64,000 bases of DNA from Cyanobacteria bacterium SBLK (GTDB taxonomy: Bacteria; Cyanobacteriota; Cyanobacteriia; Cyanobacteriales; Spirulinaceae), in contig JAGHZQ010000069.1 of assembly GCA_017746715.1 (NCBI GenBank), positions 1-64,000 of the forward strand, given 5' to 3'. Shown here piece by piece: positions 1 through 8,699 of the stretch. The notes below the pieces were generated by a model. It saw only the letters and a program-made list of their open reading frames with translations. It did not search any database and was not told where the DNA came from. The position numbers and the translations under genes are program-made. Each line of letters begins with the position of its first letter. Position 1 is the stretch's first letter.

Positions 1-41
1 TACTGGGAAAGTTAGTACAACTAAAATCATGGATTATATCA

Positions 42-71
42 ATGACCCTCACCATTCCTGATGGCGAATAA
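42..71 (+). pseudogene. possible truncated UPF0175-type antitoxin start
   Basis: The reading MTLTIPD followed by GE and a stop resembles the usual beginning of UPF0175 (VapB-like) antitoxins. It is cut by a short palindrome beginning at about base 60, after which no family-like sequence continues. Only seven residues support the match, so this is a weak guess. The rest of bases 1-139 holds only hairpin-forming sequence and no convincing gene. Confidence 0.2.
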
Positions 72-80
72 ATTCGCCGT
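60..80. repeat. short palindrome GGCGAAT-aa-ATTCGCC
   Basis: A perfect 7-bp inverted repeat (63-69 and 72-78) around AA, preceded by GAT. A very similar palindrome lies inside the histidine kinase gene at 7401-7420, so this looks like a small dispersed element. A second hairpin, CCCCG/CGGGG, follows at about 93-113. Confidence 0.5.
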
Positions 81-139
81 GTCGCTTTTCCACCCCGCTC
101 TAAAGAGACGGGGCTACCAAGCTCCCGTTTTTTCTCGTG

Positions 140-508
140 TCAAAAAACTGTTAGTGTTTGAGCTGCCGCTATTAATTCCCTTGTGGCATCTACTCCCCAA
201 TTCCCTTCGCATCGCCGTCCGGAATTGAGAATTAAGCGCAATTCGTAGGCATGGGGAAATCCTTCTACTTCCATCCAGAGGCGATCGCTTTCCACTTCGC
301 AGGCAATGCGTTCTTCTTCCATTAATTCTCCTGCCATTTGACTCATGGTTTCCACCAATTGCCCCAATAAGCGGCAAAAATCCAGCCATTCTTCCCCGGT
401 TAATTCAAACGCCCAATCGTCTCCCCCCACCAAACCGCAATATTGTTCGGCTTCGGGATGCCAACCCAATCGCCAACCCGAACCGCTTTTGAGGATGCGC
501 TCTCCCAT
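140..508 (-). CDS. DUF1818 family protein
   Basis: A 122-residue soluble protein recognised as the cyanobacterial DUF1818 family, whose biochemical role is unknown. It is rich in acidic residues and tryptophan, with the pattern SGWRLGWHP near the N-terminus and WxxEVEGFP in the middle. There is no signal peptide or membrane segment. The length fits the family. It lies divergently from the ABC permease gene, 122 bp away, and has no operon partner here. Family assignment is from memory of conserved sequence; function is not known. Confidence 0.75.
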   Translation of the reverse strand: MGERILKSGSGWRLGWHPEAEQYCGLVGGDDWAFELTGEEWLDFCRLLGQLVETMSQMAGELMEEERIACEVESDRLWMEVEGFPHAYELRLILNSGRRCEGNWGVDATRELIAAAQTLTVF

Positions 509-630
509 TGTTGACCTCCGCGATCGTCAATGACTTTATCCTTCATTGTTTCTCTCGGGTAAAGATCTCTATCGTCGAAAAATCACGGTACAGTCATAGA
601 GAGCAAGAAAAACTCCCCTTCCATTTTACA

Positions 631-1413
631 ATGCAACGCTACCTACTGGTTTTAAAACTATTTTGGAGTACTGCGATCGCCGCAGAACTCGAATATCGTC
701 TAAATTTTCTCATTGCCAGTCTGAGCAGTTTAACCAATTTATCCGGTAGCTTATTCGGTCTCTTCTTATTCTACCGAACGGGTTATGAATTTCAAGGCTG
801 GAATTGGGAAGAAGCATTAATCGTTCTCGGCATTTTTACCCTATTAAAAGGATTTTCTTCTACATTTCTCATTCCCAATCTTAACAAAATTGTCGAACAA
901 GTTCAAGAAGGCACATTAGATTTTGTCTTGCTCAAACCCATTAGCTCTCAATTTTGGCTCTCGGCCAGAACGGTTTCCCCTTGGGGTTTACCGGATTTAG
1001 TTTTTGGTATGATTATCATTTTTTATGCAGGCTTTCGTCTCGGCTTGAATTGGAGTAATTATCTCCTTAGTCTCATTCCCATTTGCTTTGGCATTATTAT
1101 TTTATATAGCCTTTGGTTTATGCTGGGGGCGACCAGTATTTGGTTTGTCAAAGTTTATAATGTGACGGAAGTTTTGCGGGGTTTATTAGAAGCCGGACGC
1201 TTCCCCATGGTGGCCTATCCTGCCTTATATCGTTTCTTTTTTACCTTTATCGTTCCCGTTGCGTTTTTAACCACGATTCCCTCCCAAACCCTCCTCGATC
1301 GCGTCCAGTTCTCATGGATATTCAGTTCGGGAATTTTAGCGATCGCGCTTTTATTTACCTCGAATCGGTTTTGGCGATTTGCCACGCGCTTTTATACCAG
1401 TGCGTCTAGTTAA
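631..1413 (+). CDS. ABC-2 family transporter permease
   Basis: A 260-residue integral membrane protein with about six hydrophobic segments, matching the ABC-2/DUF990 type permeases common in cyanobacteria. Such proteins form the membrane half of an exporter with a separate ATPase. The ATPase is not adjacent, so the substrate cannot be inferred. I chose the ATG at 631 (MQRYLLVLKLFW), because the longer open frame from 508 adds 41 residues that look non-coding and run into the DUF1818 promoter region. A hairpin lies just after the stop. Confidence 0.75.
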   Translation: MQRYLLVLKLFWSTAIAAELEYRLNFLIASLSSLTNLSGSLFGLFLFYRTGYEFQGWNWEEALIVLGIFTLLKGFSSTFLIPNLNKIVEQVQEGTLDFVLLKPISSQFWLSARTVSPWGLPDLVFGMIIIFYAGFRLGLNWSNYLLSLIPICFGIIILYSLWFMLGATSIWFVKVYNVTEVLRGLLEAGRFPMVAYPALYRFFFTFIVPVAFLTTIPSQTLLDRVQFSWIFSSGILAIALLFTSNRFWRFATRFYTSASS

Positions 1414-1417
1414 GTTG

Positions 1418-1439
1418 AAGGGTGCAAGTTGCACCCCTT
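1418..1439. terminator. hairpin after ABC permease
   Basis: GGGTGC and GCACCC arms (1420-1425, 1431-1436) flank AAGTT, directly after the permease stop. There is no good T-run, so it may be a repeat-derived hairpin. Its core TGCAAGTTGC is shared with the 37-bp tandem repeats at 52.3 kb. Confidence 0.4.
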
Positions 1440-1476
1440 GAAACTCCTCAACACCCGATTGAAACTCCTCAACACC
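1438..1476. repeat. two direct copies of an 18-bp sequence
   Basis: TTGAAACTCCTCAACACC occurs twice with a 21-bp period, between the convergent permease and carboxypeptidase genes. No function is apparent. Confidence 0.6.
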
Positions 1477-1493
1477 AAAACATAGAACATGGC

Positions 1494-2363
1494 TTAAAAA
1501 CGGCGAGAACAGTGATAACTATTCATAGTTGCCATGCGAAGGACGATATTATCGATCGCATTAATCAATCGTTGCCCCGACTGTCCGGGTTGATTGACGA
1601 GAATGCTAAAAACAAGCACCCCGTACTCGGAATGTTCTATATAACCCGAAAGCGCTCGCACGCCCCGTAAAGTCCCGGTTTTGGCGCGAACGATATCTTG
1701 GGCGGGAGTCGAACGAAAGCGCCGTGCGAGGGTGCCGGTTCTACCAGCGAGGGGCAAGGATGCGTAAAAAACCTCCTTCCCGTGACCTCGTTGCACGATC
1801 GCTTTTAAAATATCAACCAATGCCGAAGGCGTCACTAAATTGTTTCGAGATAGACCCGAACCATCCGCCTGTCGAAAATCCGGTCGAACCCCCAAACGCG
1901 TCAGTGCCGATCGCACCGCATTCGCACCGCCGATTCCTCGCAATAGGGAATCTGCATAACCATTGTGACTTCTTTGATTGATGGTGCGAACCCAACTGGC
2001 CAAGTTCGAGGAACGAATGGGCGAAAGGGGATCGTACAATTGCAAAGCTGCCGCCGTGGTTAAAATCTTGATATTTGAGGCAGGAATCAAATACTGGTTC
2101 GTTCCGTGAGAGTACAGAACGCGCCCCCCCTCGAGGGTTTCAACGTGAATGCCCCACTTTGCCCCCGAAAACGTCGGATTGCGAATGACACTATCGATCG
2201 CCCCCTGCAACTGGTTGGGACAAATCCCTGCCGCTACGGATTGGGCAATTAAGGGGTTCGATGCTTCTGCTGCGGTTTCGGCGCGAACGACCCCGGAAGG
2301 CGCGATCGCCGTCGCCATCAGTACCGCTAGAGAAGCTAAGGATGCGAGACGTTTTTGTTTCAT
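1494..2363 (-). CDS. dacB: compact D-alanyl-D-alanine carboxypeptidase (PBP4/DacB type)
   Basis: A 289-residue exported penicillin-binding protein predicted to trim or cleave peptidoglycan peptides. An N-terminal signal peptide (about residues 1-28, ending VVRA) precedes the catalytic motifs: SxxK as SNIK (S96-K99), SxN as SHN (S132-N134), the PBP4-like DGSGLSRNN stretch (about 168-175) and KTG (228-230). In E. coli PBP4 (477 residues) the first two motifs are about 240 residues apart because of inserted domains; here the spacing is 33. All three catalytic motifs are intact, so it is a compact variant rather than a broken gene. It converges with the ABC permease. Confidence 0.82.
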   Translation of the reverse strand: MKQKRLASLASLAVLMATAIAPSGVVRAETAAEASNPLIAQSVAAGICPNQLQGAIDSVIRNPTFSGAKWGIHVETLEGGRVLYSHGTNQYLIPASNIKILTTAAALQLYDPLSPIRSSNLASWVRTINQRSHNGYADSLLRGIGGANAVRSALTRLGVRPDFRQADGSGLSRNNLVTPSALVDILKAIVQRGHGKEVFYASLPLAGRTGTLARRFRSTPAQDIVRAKTGTLRGVRALSGYIEHSEYGVLVFSILVNQPGQSGQRLINAIDNIVLRMATMNSYHCSRRF

Positions 2364-2584
2364 TCCGTTCCACTCCTTGATTTAGCAAAACGCAGTCATC
2401 TTAGCATTTATTTCTCGAGAGGCGAACCATAACCTCCGGAATTTTTTGACCCAATTCGAGGGATTGGGTAATCCTGAAAACAGAAAACGTTCGCGATCGC
2501 CAACGACAATACAGACTCAAGCTGCAATCAAAAGTTTCTCGGGGTGCAACCCGCAGCATTTACCCAAGGTGGGCGATCTCGATA

Positions 2585-2602
2585 ATCGGGATTTTTCCCG
2601 AT
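2585..2602 (+). promoter_or_regulatory. hairpin 3 nt before the phosphatase start
   Basis: ATCGGGA and TCCCGAT arms (2585-2591 and 2596-2602) with a TTTT loop lie directly before the ATG at 2606. In mRNA this would occupy the ribosome-binding region. No Shine-Dalgarno sequence is visible there, and translation may start at ATG 2633 instead. Confidence 0.4.
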
Positions 2603-2605
2603 ACA

Positions 2606-4315
2606 ATGAGGAATTATCCATGCAGAATTTCTATGTTCCGAACTTTAGGGAAAATCTTTCAAAATAGGAAAAAAAAAGGATTGAGTCTGCGGTATAAATT
2701 AACGGCTGCTTACTCCTTTTTAACGCTTTTAATTGTAGGGATTTTAACAGAAAGTCTTTATTTTCAACTTCACCAAACAGAAATTCAGGATCTTCGCGCT
2801 CGCTTGAAAGATATTACGGCATTAACGGCATTGCAAATTACACCGAATTTTCATGGTTTGCTCGTCAATCCTCAAGATTCGCAAAATTATTACTATGGCG
2901 TTCTCATTGAACGTCTGGAAAAGATTATCGAGATTAATCGTTCAATTCAGCGAATTTCTACCTTTCGCCGTCTTGCCGACGATGAATTCGTTTTTGTTTT
3001 AGATTATGTCCCGCCGCCCGGACGGACGGCAATTATCGGTAAAAAAGTGACGCAATTTCCTGCCCCATTAGAGGCTAAAAAAAGAATTGTGACAGAGACA
3101 TTCGTTGAAGAAAAATTATTTCGCAAGCCAAATGATAGTTTTGTCCTTTATAGCTATTCTCCCATAGAGGATAATTTTGGCGAACCAGAAGGATTTTTAT
3201 TGATTGAATTTGATGCTTCGCCCGTTATTCGGAGTCAAAGACAGGCAAGACGAACATCCTTGATCATTTTTTCTGTTACTCTGCCTTTTGCTTTATTGAT
3301 TGGTTGGTGGTTAACGAGAAGTTTAACGTCTCCTATTCGCGAACTTGTTGAGAGTACTAGAGCAATCGCTCGAGGAAAATTAGATGAATTTGTTAAGGTT
3401 CAAAGTCGAGATGAAATAGGTCTTTTAGCAGAAGCATTCAATCAAATGACATCTCAATTAAAGGACTCTTTCGATACTTTAGAAGCGAAGGTCGCCGAAC
3501 GAACGCAACAACTCGAAGCAGCGAATGAAGCGATTTCCTCTCTCAATACGCGTCTAGAAAAAGAGAATACTCGTTTGAGTGGAGAATTGGAAATTACCCA
3601 AGCCCTACAAAAAATGTTTCTCCCTAAATCTAATGAATTGAAAGGAATTCCGGGATTGGATATTGCTGGATATATGAAACCGGCAACGGAAGTCGGAGGC
3701 GATTATTACGATATTGTGACTTATGGCGATCGCGTTAAGATTTGCATTGGCGACGTGACGGGACACGGTTTGGAAAGTGGCGTTCTGGCCATTGTCGTGC
3801 AGACGGCAATCCGAACTTTACTGGCCAATCAAGAAACTAATTTAGAAAGATTTTGGGATGTTATCAATCGCGTTTTAATTGATAATATTCACCGCATTGA
3901 TTCTGATAAAATATTAACATTATTGTTGTTAGACTATCGCAATAATTCATTGTATTTAAGCGGACAACATGAAGAAGTAATTTTAGTTCATACCGATGGA
4001 AAAGTCGAACGAATCGACACGATTAATTTAGGCTTTCCTGTCGGCTTAGATGCAGATATTACTCCGTTTATTGATGAGAAAAAGATCGAGTTAAAATCTG
4101 GAGATGTTATTGTTATTTATACCGATGGCATTTCGGAAGCAGAGGATATTAATGGCGTTCAATATGGATTAGAGCGCTTGTGTCAAATCGTACAACTCAA
4201 CTGCGAAAAAAATGTAGAAGAGATTCAAAATGCCATTCTGAGCGATTTAGAAAATTATATTGGCACGCAGGAAATATATGATGATATTACAATCGTCATC
4301 CTTAAAAAGGAATAG
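2606..4315 (+). CDS. membrane-bound SpoIIE/RsbU-type protein phosphatase with HAMP
   Basis: A 569-residue sensor phosphatase. After a basic N-terminus comes a membrane segment (about 30-52), an extracytoplasmic sensor region (about 55-210), a second membrane segment (about 215-237), a HAMP domain, a coiled coil (about 290-335) and a PP2C-like SpoIIE domain to the C-terminus. Metal-binding motifs EVGGDYYD and GDVTGHG are present, as is YTDGISEAED near the end. Such enzymes usually dephosphorylate an anti-sigma antagonist (STAS) protein; an STAS gene exists at 41.6 kb, but a link is speculation. The start may be ATG 2633 (MFRTLGKIF). The AAA gene follows 60 bp downstream on the same strand. Confidence 0.88.
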   Translation: MRNYPCRISMFRTLGKIFQNRKKKGLSLRYKLTAAYSFLTLLIVGILTESLYFQLHQTEIQDLRARLKDITALTALQITPNFHGLLVNPQDSQNYYYGVLIERLEKIIEINRSIQRISTFRRLADDEFVFVLDYVPPPGRTAIIGKKVTQFPAPLEAKKRIVTETFVEEKLFRKPNDSFVLYSYSPIEDNFGEPEGFLLIEFDASPVIRSQRQARRTSLIIFSVTLPFALLIGWWLTRSLTSPIRELVESTRAIARGKLDEFVKVQSRDEIGLLAEAFNQMTSQLKDSFDTLEAKVAERTQQLEAANEAISSLNTRLEKENTRLSGELEITQALQKMFLPKSNELKGIPGLDIAGYMKPATEVGGDYYDIVTYGDRVKICIGDVTGHGLESGVLAIVVQTAIRTLLANQETNLERFWDVINRVLIDNIHRIDSDKILTLLLLDYRNNSLYLSGQHEEVILVHTDGKVERIDTINLGFPVGLDADITPFIDEKKIELKSGDVIVIYTDGISEAEDINGVQYGLERLCQIVQLNCEKNVEEIQNAILSDLENYIGTQEIYDDITIVILKKE

Positions 4316-4375
4316 CAAGGCATGACAGAGCGATCGCGGTATAATAGCCAAATTCAATCGATCGCCAGCTAAAAT

Positions 4376-5869
4376 ATGAGTTTCCGAGACGAATTTGAAT
4401 TACTATTGCGAGCTTGCTATCCCCTGATTTATATTCCCACTCCAGAAGAAGAACGGGCGGAAAGCGCGATCGCTTCATCGGCAAAGCGATCGGGCAATCG
4501 TGCTGTCTATATTTGGGATTTTGTCGAAGGCTATCAGGATAATCCCAACAATGCTGGCGTAGGTCGCCGCAATCCCCTACAGGCATTAGAATTTGTCGAA
4601 CAACTCCCGGATGCTTCCCCAGTTATCTTCATCCTGCGGGATTTTCAGCGCTTTTTAGAAGATGTTTCTATCTCCCGCAAGTTACGCAATTTAGCCAAAA
4701 AATTGAAGTCTCAGCCGAAAAATATTGTGGTTGTTTCCCCGGAAATTACCATTCCTTCCGAATTAACCGAAGTCTTTACCATTGTTGATTTTCCCCTGCC
4801 TACTGCCGAAGAAATCAAAAGCGAAATTCAGCGCTTGTTAGGCGCAACCGGGCAAACATTAAGCGAAACTCTTTTAGACGAATTGACGCGATCGGCACGA
4901 GGTCTCTCTAAAGAGCGAATTCGACGGGTTTTGGCCAGAGCGATCGCGGCACATGGGAAAATCGCAGCGGAAGATGTGGAACTCGTCCTCGCGGAAAAAC
5001 GTCAATCTATCCGCCAAACCCAAATCCTCGACTTTTACCCCGCTACCGAGCAAATCTCCGATATTGGCGGTTTGGATAACTTAAAAGATTGGCTCTTACG
5101 ACGGGGTGGTGCTTTTAGCGAGAAAGCGAGGGCGTATGGTTTGCCTCACCCTCGGGGATTGTTGTTGGCGGGCATTCAAGGCACGGGCAAATCCCTGACG
5201 GCAAAAGCGATCGCCCACCATTGGCATCTCCCCCTTCTGCGTCTCGACGTGGGGCGCTTATTTGGGGGTTTGGTAGGGGAATCGGAATCACGCACCCGGC
5301 AAATGATAACCCTTGCCGAAGCCCTCGCTCCCTGCATTCTTTGGATTGATGAAATCGATAAGGGATTCGCGGGTTTTGAAGGCAAAGGGGACTCCGGTAC
5401 GACTAGTCGCGTTTTTGGAACTTTTATCAATTGGCTCGCAGAAAAGCGATCGCCGGTCTTCGTCGTCGCAACTGCCAATAATATTCGAGCGCTGCCCCCA
5501 GAAATGTTGCGAAAAGGTCGATTTGATGAAATCTTTTTTGTGGGTTTGCCCTCCCAAGACGAGCGCAAAGCCATTTTATCGGTGCATTTATCCCGCCTGC
5601 GCCCTCATAACTTACAAAACTACGATTTAGAGCGATTGGCTTACGAAACGCCGGATTTTTCGGGGGCAGAAATCGAGCAAACTTTAATCGAGGCCATGCA
5701 CATTGGTTTCAGCCAAAATCGCGATTTCACCAATGACGATATTATTGAGGCAGCCAGTCAAATTATTCCCCTCGCCCGCACGGCAAAAGAACAAATTCAG
5801 TTCTTACAAGATTGGGCAGCGGCGGGAAAAGCCCGACTTGCTTCTCGAACTTTCAATCAATATCAATAA
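4376..5869 (+). CDS. AAA ATPase, Ycf46-like
   Basis: A 497-residue soluble AAA+ protein matching the Ycf46 family of cyanobacteria and plastids. The N-terminal part (about 1-220) is a degenerate AAA-like region. The C-terminal AAA module has Walker A GIQGTGKS (about 266-273), Walker B CILWIDEID (about 320-328), a GESESRTRQ pore-loop region and an arginine-finger stretch KGRFDEIF. The length fits the family. The cellular role is poorly defined; links to carbon or redox responses have been proposed for homologues. It probably shares a transcript with the phosphatase upstream and converges with the histidine kinase gene, whose stop lies 11 bp away. Confidence 0.88.
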   Translation: MSFRDEFELLLRACYPLIYIPTPEEERAESAIASSAKRSGNRAVYIWDFVEGYQDNPNNAGVGRRNPLQALEFVEQLPDASPVIFILRDFQRFLEDVSISRKLRNLAKKLKSQPKNIVVVSPEITIPSELTEVFTIVDFPLPTAEEIKSEIQRLLGATGQTLSETLLDELTRSARGLSKERIRRVLARAIAAHGKIAAEDVELVLAEKRQSIRQTQILDFYPATEQISDIGGLDNLKDWLLRRGGAFSEKARAYGLPHPRGLLLAGIQGTGKSLTAKAIAHHWHLPLLRLDVGRLFGGLVGESESRTRQMITLAEALAPCILWIDEIDKGFAGFEGKGDSGTTSRVFGTFINWLAEKRSPVFVVATANNIRALPPEMLRKGRFDEIFFVGLPSQDERKAILSVHLSRLRPHNLQNYDLERLAYETPDFSGAEIEQTLIEAMHIGFSQNRDFTNDDIIEAASQIIPLARTAKEQIQFLQDWAAAGKARLASRTFNQYQ

Positions 5870-5879
5870 ACGATTCGAC

Positions 5880-8321
5880 TCAAACCGATTCTCTCAAAAT
5901 TTTACATTCAAGACTTTGGTGACAGGGAATCGAGACGATAAACTCCGTTCCTTCTCCTATGACGGAGGTGCAGGCCAATTTCCCGTCATGCTTTTCCGTG
6001 ACGATCTGATGGGAGATCCACATCCCCAACCCCGTTCCTTTGCCTACGGGTTTGGTCGTAAAAAAGGGCTCGAAAATTCGCGGTTGAATGTCTGGCGGAA
6101 TGCCCGCGCCGTTATCTGCGATCGCAATTTCGACGCGATCGCAGACGATCCCAGTCGTGCGCAGGGTAATGCGATTGGGATTCTCCTGAATTTCCGAGTA
6201 AGTCCGCCCCTCGTTTGTTTCCTCTAAAGCATCGATCGCATTGGTCAAAATATTCATAAAGACCTGATTGAGTTGCCTCGCATAGCATTCCACTCGGGGC
6301 AAATCGCCATAATCTCGCACGATTTCAATGGCGGGGCGTTGAGTTTGTGCTTTCAGTCGATGCTGTAGAATCATTAACGTACTGTCGAGCCCTTCATGAA
6401 TATCGACGGCTTTGAATTCTGCTTCGTCCATATGGGAAAACATGTGGAGAGAAGAGACAATACTTTCAATCCGCTGGGTTCCGCTCTCCATTGAATCGAG
6501 CAATTTCGGTAAATCCGTCACGATAAAATCAATATCGATCGCCTCGGCCTCTTCTGCAATCTTGGACGGCAACTCGGTAAAGTGAACGCGATACAGTTCC
6601 ATCAACCCGAGCAAATCTTTAATGTATTGATGGGCATGACGGAGATTGCCAGAAATAAAGCCGACGGGATTATTAATTTCGTGGGCGACTCCTGCAACCA
6701 ATTGCTCTAAACCCGACATTTTCTCATTGTGGATCATTTGGGCTTGAGTGGATTTTAATGCTTGTAAGGTCTGTTCGAGAAGCTGATTTTGTTCTTTTAA
6801 TTGCCCTTGAGATCGCTGCAATGCGTCTTCTGCTTGCTGTCGTTCTCTAATTTCTGCTTCGAGTCGAGCGTTTAGGCATTGCTGTTCTTTGGCTCGCTTG
6901 GCTAATTTCTCGTCTCGAGCGGCTAAACTATCTGCCATCTCATTAAACGTTTCCGTCAGTTGTCCGACTTCATCGGGAGCAAAAACTTCCGCCCTCGCTT
7001 GCCAATGGCCCGCAGCAAATTCTCGTGCTGTTTGCTGCAATCGTCGGGTCGGTTCTATCAAAGCGCAACCGAGGAGAATGGCTAAGCCAATATCTGCCAG
7101 CAGTGCGAGAATGGTAATGACGAGTTGAGTCGATAAACTATTGCGTAAAAGGGTATTAAGGGCGTTTTCTGGGGTTCCTCGAACCAAGACGGCAACGGGT
7201 TCTCCGGTATAGTTGAGTAAGGCTTTGGCCGCAAGGGTGTAGGTTTGCGACCCCACGCGCTCGCGCCCGGTGACAATTTCTCCAGAAGCCGCCACGACTT
7301 TTTCGAGCCAGCGATCGCTCAGATCCATCACGCCACTTTCTTCTCCCGAGGAGGAAGGCAAACCCTTATCATTTTCAATTGATAATGTTGAGGTCGGGGG
7401 ATGGCGAATCGAATTCGCCATATCCAACCGACCTGTTGAATTTTGTATTGCTCCCAAAGTCTCATCGGTGTAAAAAGTGGCTGCGGGCAGGAATTCCCCG
7501 GACGGACGTTGCAGATAAACGGCACTATAACCGCCGTTCAACGTTTGGACTGCGTTCTGGACGATGGGAAGTTTGCCATTGACAATATCCCCAGAAACTA
7601 ACACGCCGATCGCTTCCCCTGTCTGGCGATCGAACACGGGAGTTGCGGTATAGCGAATGAGGATATCTTCATCCACGAGACCCGTCGGTAATGGTGGGGC
7701 TTCTTGCGCTAATTTGGCAAGATCGACCCTTTCGCTGGTTTTGATTTGTTGGGCGCGATTCAAGACTGCGCTAACTAAATGATTGGGATTGAAGGTTTCT
7801 CCAACGCGATCGGCATTGGCATTGACAATAATCTTTAAATCGCGTCCTACCAGCGTCGCATATTCGATTTGTCGCGCTTGAATTTCATTTTGCAGAATTT
7901 CTTTGACCTGTTGCTGCAAATTGCGATCGAGGGGTTGCCCTCGATCGCGAGTGCTTGCTGCGGCAATGATTGCAGCATTGTCCGACTGTCCCCGAAATCC
8001 AAAGCCCATTTGATCGATCTTGAGATCGTACTGAATGGCTGTCACGGCCAGTTCCGATTTTGCCTGCTGGAGGAGTTGTTGTCGTCCGCCAGTGATAATT
8101 AAGTAGGTTCCTACGCCGACTAAACCCACCACTGAAATCAGTTCCGAGGTAAAAAGTCCGATCAATTGTTTTTGGCGAATGGGTAAGTTATAAAACCATT
8201 TCAGAAATTTCAATTTTTCTTGAATTCTTCGCATCGCTCGATAATCGGATTGTCTGCGATCGCCATTTTTATCAGTCTCTATTGGGGAGTCGGGTTGAGG
8301 AGTCGGTGAGGAAATCGGCAT
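5880..8321 (-). CDS. Cache/HAMP sensor histidine kinase
   Basis: An 813-residue membrane sensor kinase. A cytoplasmic N-terminus is followed by TM1 (about 48-70), a large extracytoplasmic double-Cache-like domain, TM2 (about 395-420), a HAMP domain, a coiled coil, an H-box with HEINNPVGF (His near 545) and a HATPase_c domain with N, G1 (DNGAGIP) and G2 (GKGTGLGM) boxes. No receiver domain is attached and no response regulator gene is adjacent, so the partner is unknown. The sensor region contains a low-complexity stretch reading MANSIRHP that is encoded by a short palindrome, apparently a small insertion in frame. Confidence 0.9.
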   Translation of the reverse strand: MPISSPTPQPDSPIETDKNGDRRQSDYRAMRRIQEKLKFLKWFYNLPIRQKQLIGLFTSELISVVGLVGVGTYLIITGGRQQLLQQAKSELAVTAIQYDLKIDQMGFGFRGQSDNAAIIAAASTRDRGQPLDRNLQQQVKEILQNEIQARQIEYATLVGRDLKIIVNANADRVGETFNPNHLVSAVLNRAQQIKTSERVDLAKLAQEAPPLPTGLVDEDILIRYTATPVFDRQTGEAIGVLVSGDIVNGKLPIVQNAVQTLNGGYSAVYLQRPSGEFLPAATFYTDETLGAIQNSTGRLDMANSIRHPPTSTLSIENDKGLPSSSGEESGVMDLSDRWLEKVVAASGEIVTGRERVGSQTYTLAAKALLNYTGEPVAVLVRGTPENALNTLLRNSLSTQLVITILALLADIGLAILLGCALIEPTRRLQQTAREFAAGHWQARAEVFAPDEVGQLTETFNEMADSLAARDEKLAKRAKEQQCLNARLEAEIRERQQAEDALQRSQGQLKEQNQLLEQTLQALKSTQAQMIHNEKMSGLEQLVAGVAHEINNPVGFISGNLRHAHQYIKDLLGLMELYRVHFTELPSKIAEEAEAIDIDFIVTDLPKLLDSMESGTQRIESIVSSLHMFSHMDEAEFKAVDIHEGLDSTLMILQHRLKAQTQRPAIEIVRDYGDLPRVECYARQLNQVFMNILTNAIDALEETNEGRTYSEIQENPNRITLRTTGIVCDRVEIAIADNGAGIPPDIQPRIFEPFFTTKPVGKGTGLGMWISHQIVTEKHDGKLACTSVIGEGTEFIVSIPCHQSLECKILRESV
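7401..7420. repeat. palindrome inside the histidine kinase gene
   Basis: GGCGAAT and ATTCGCC arms (7403-7409 and 7413-7419) around CGA, preceded by GGAT. It matches the element at 60-80. It sits in frame and adds residues to the extracytoplasmic sensor domain. Confidence 0.55.
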
Positions 8322-8501
8322 GGTCGATTTTGAGTCGAGTGGAGTTGCAAATATAGGGATATTGGTGAAATGCTCAATTGATAGATCGAAGAAACCGCAA
8401 GCAAAAATAAATTTGAAAAAATAGAATTAGAGAATTGTTGTCGAAGGACGTCGAGATCCAGATAGAGCCCGAAGCCCAAAAAAGAGTGAAAACCGCGCCA
8501 G

Positions 8502-8537
8502 AACGCAATTCGTCCCTCGAGGGAATTGCGTTTTTTT
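8502..8537 (+). terminator. strong intrinsic terminator with no plus-strand gene before it
   Basis: A stem with AACGCAATTC and GAATTGCGTT outer arms encloses an inner TCCCTCGAGGGA palindrome and is followed by seven T residues. Both flanking genes (histidine kinase and metallo-beta-lactamase) are on the minus strand. A short plus-strand transcript, perhaps starting around 8430, is therefore suggested. Apart from this, 8322-8699 shows no gene. Confidence 0.6.
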
Positions 8538-8699
8538 GTAAAGATTTAGTTTTGTATCAATTTCTACGCTTATGATATCGCAATATCGATTACCAATAAA
8601 AGGCGATCGTAAAACTACACTCGCAATAAAGTAGGCATTCCACTATGTAAATTCCGCATCAATAATTTTTAATTTTTCCTAGAAAAAATATGAGTAATT

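Noticed and set aside
2446-2667. A 73-residue open frame upstream of the SpoIIE-type phosphatase
   Set aside because: It overlaps the phosphatase start in another frame and has no recognisable sequence.
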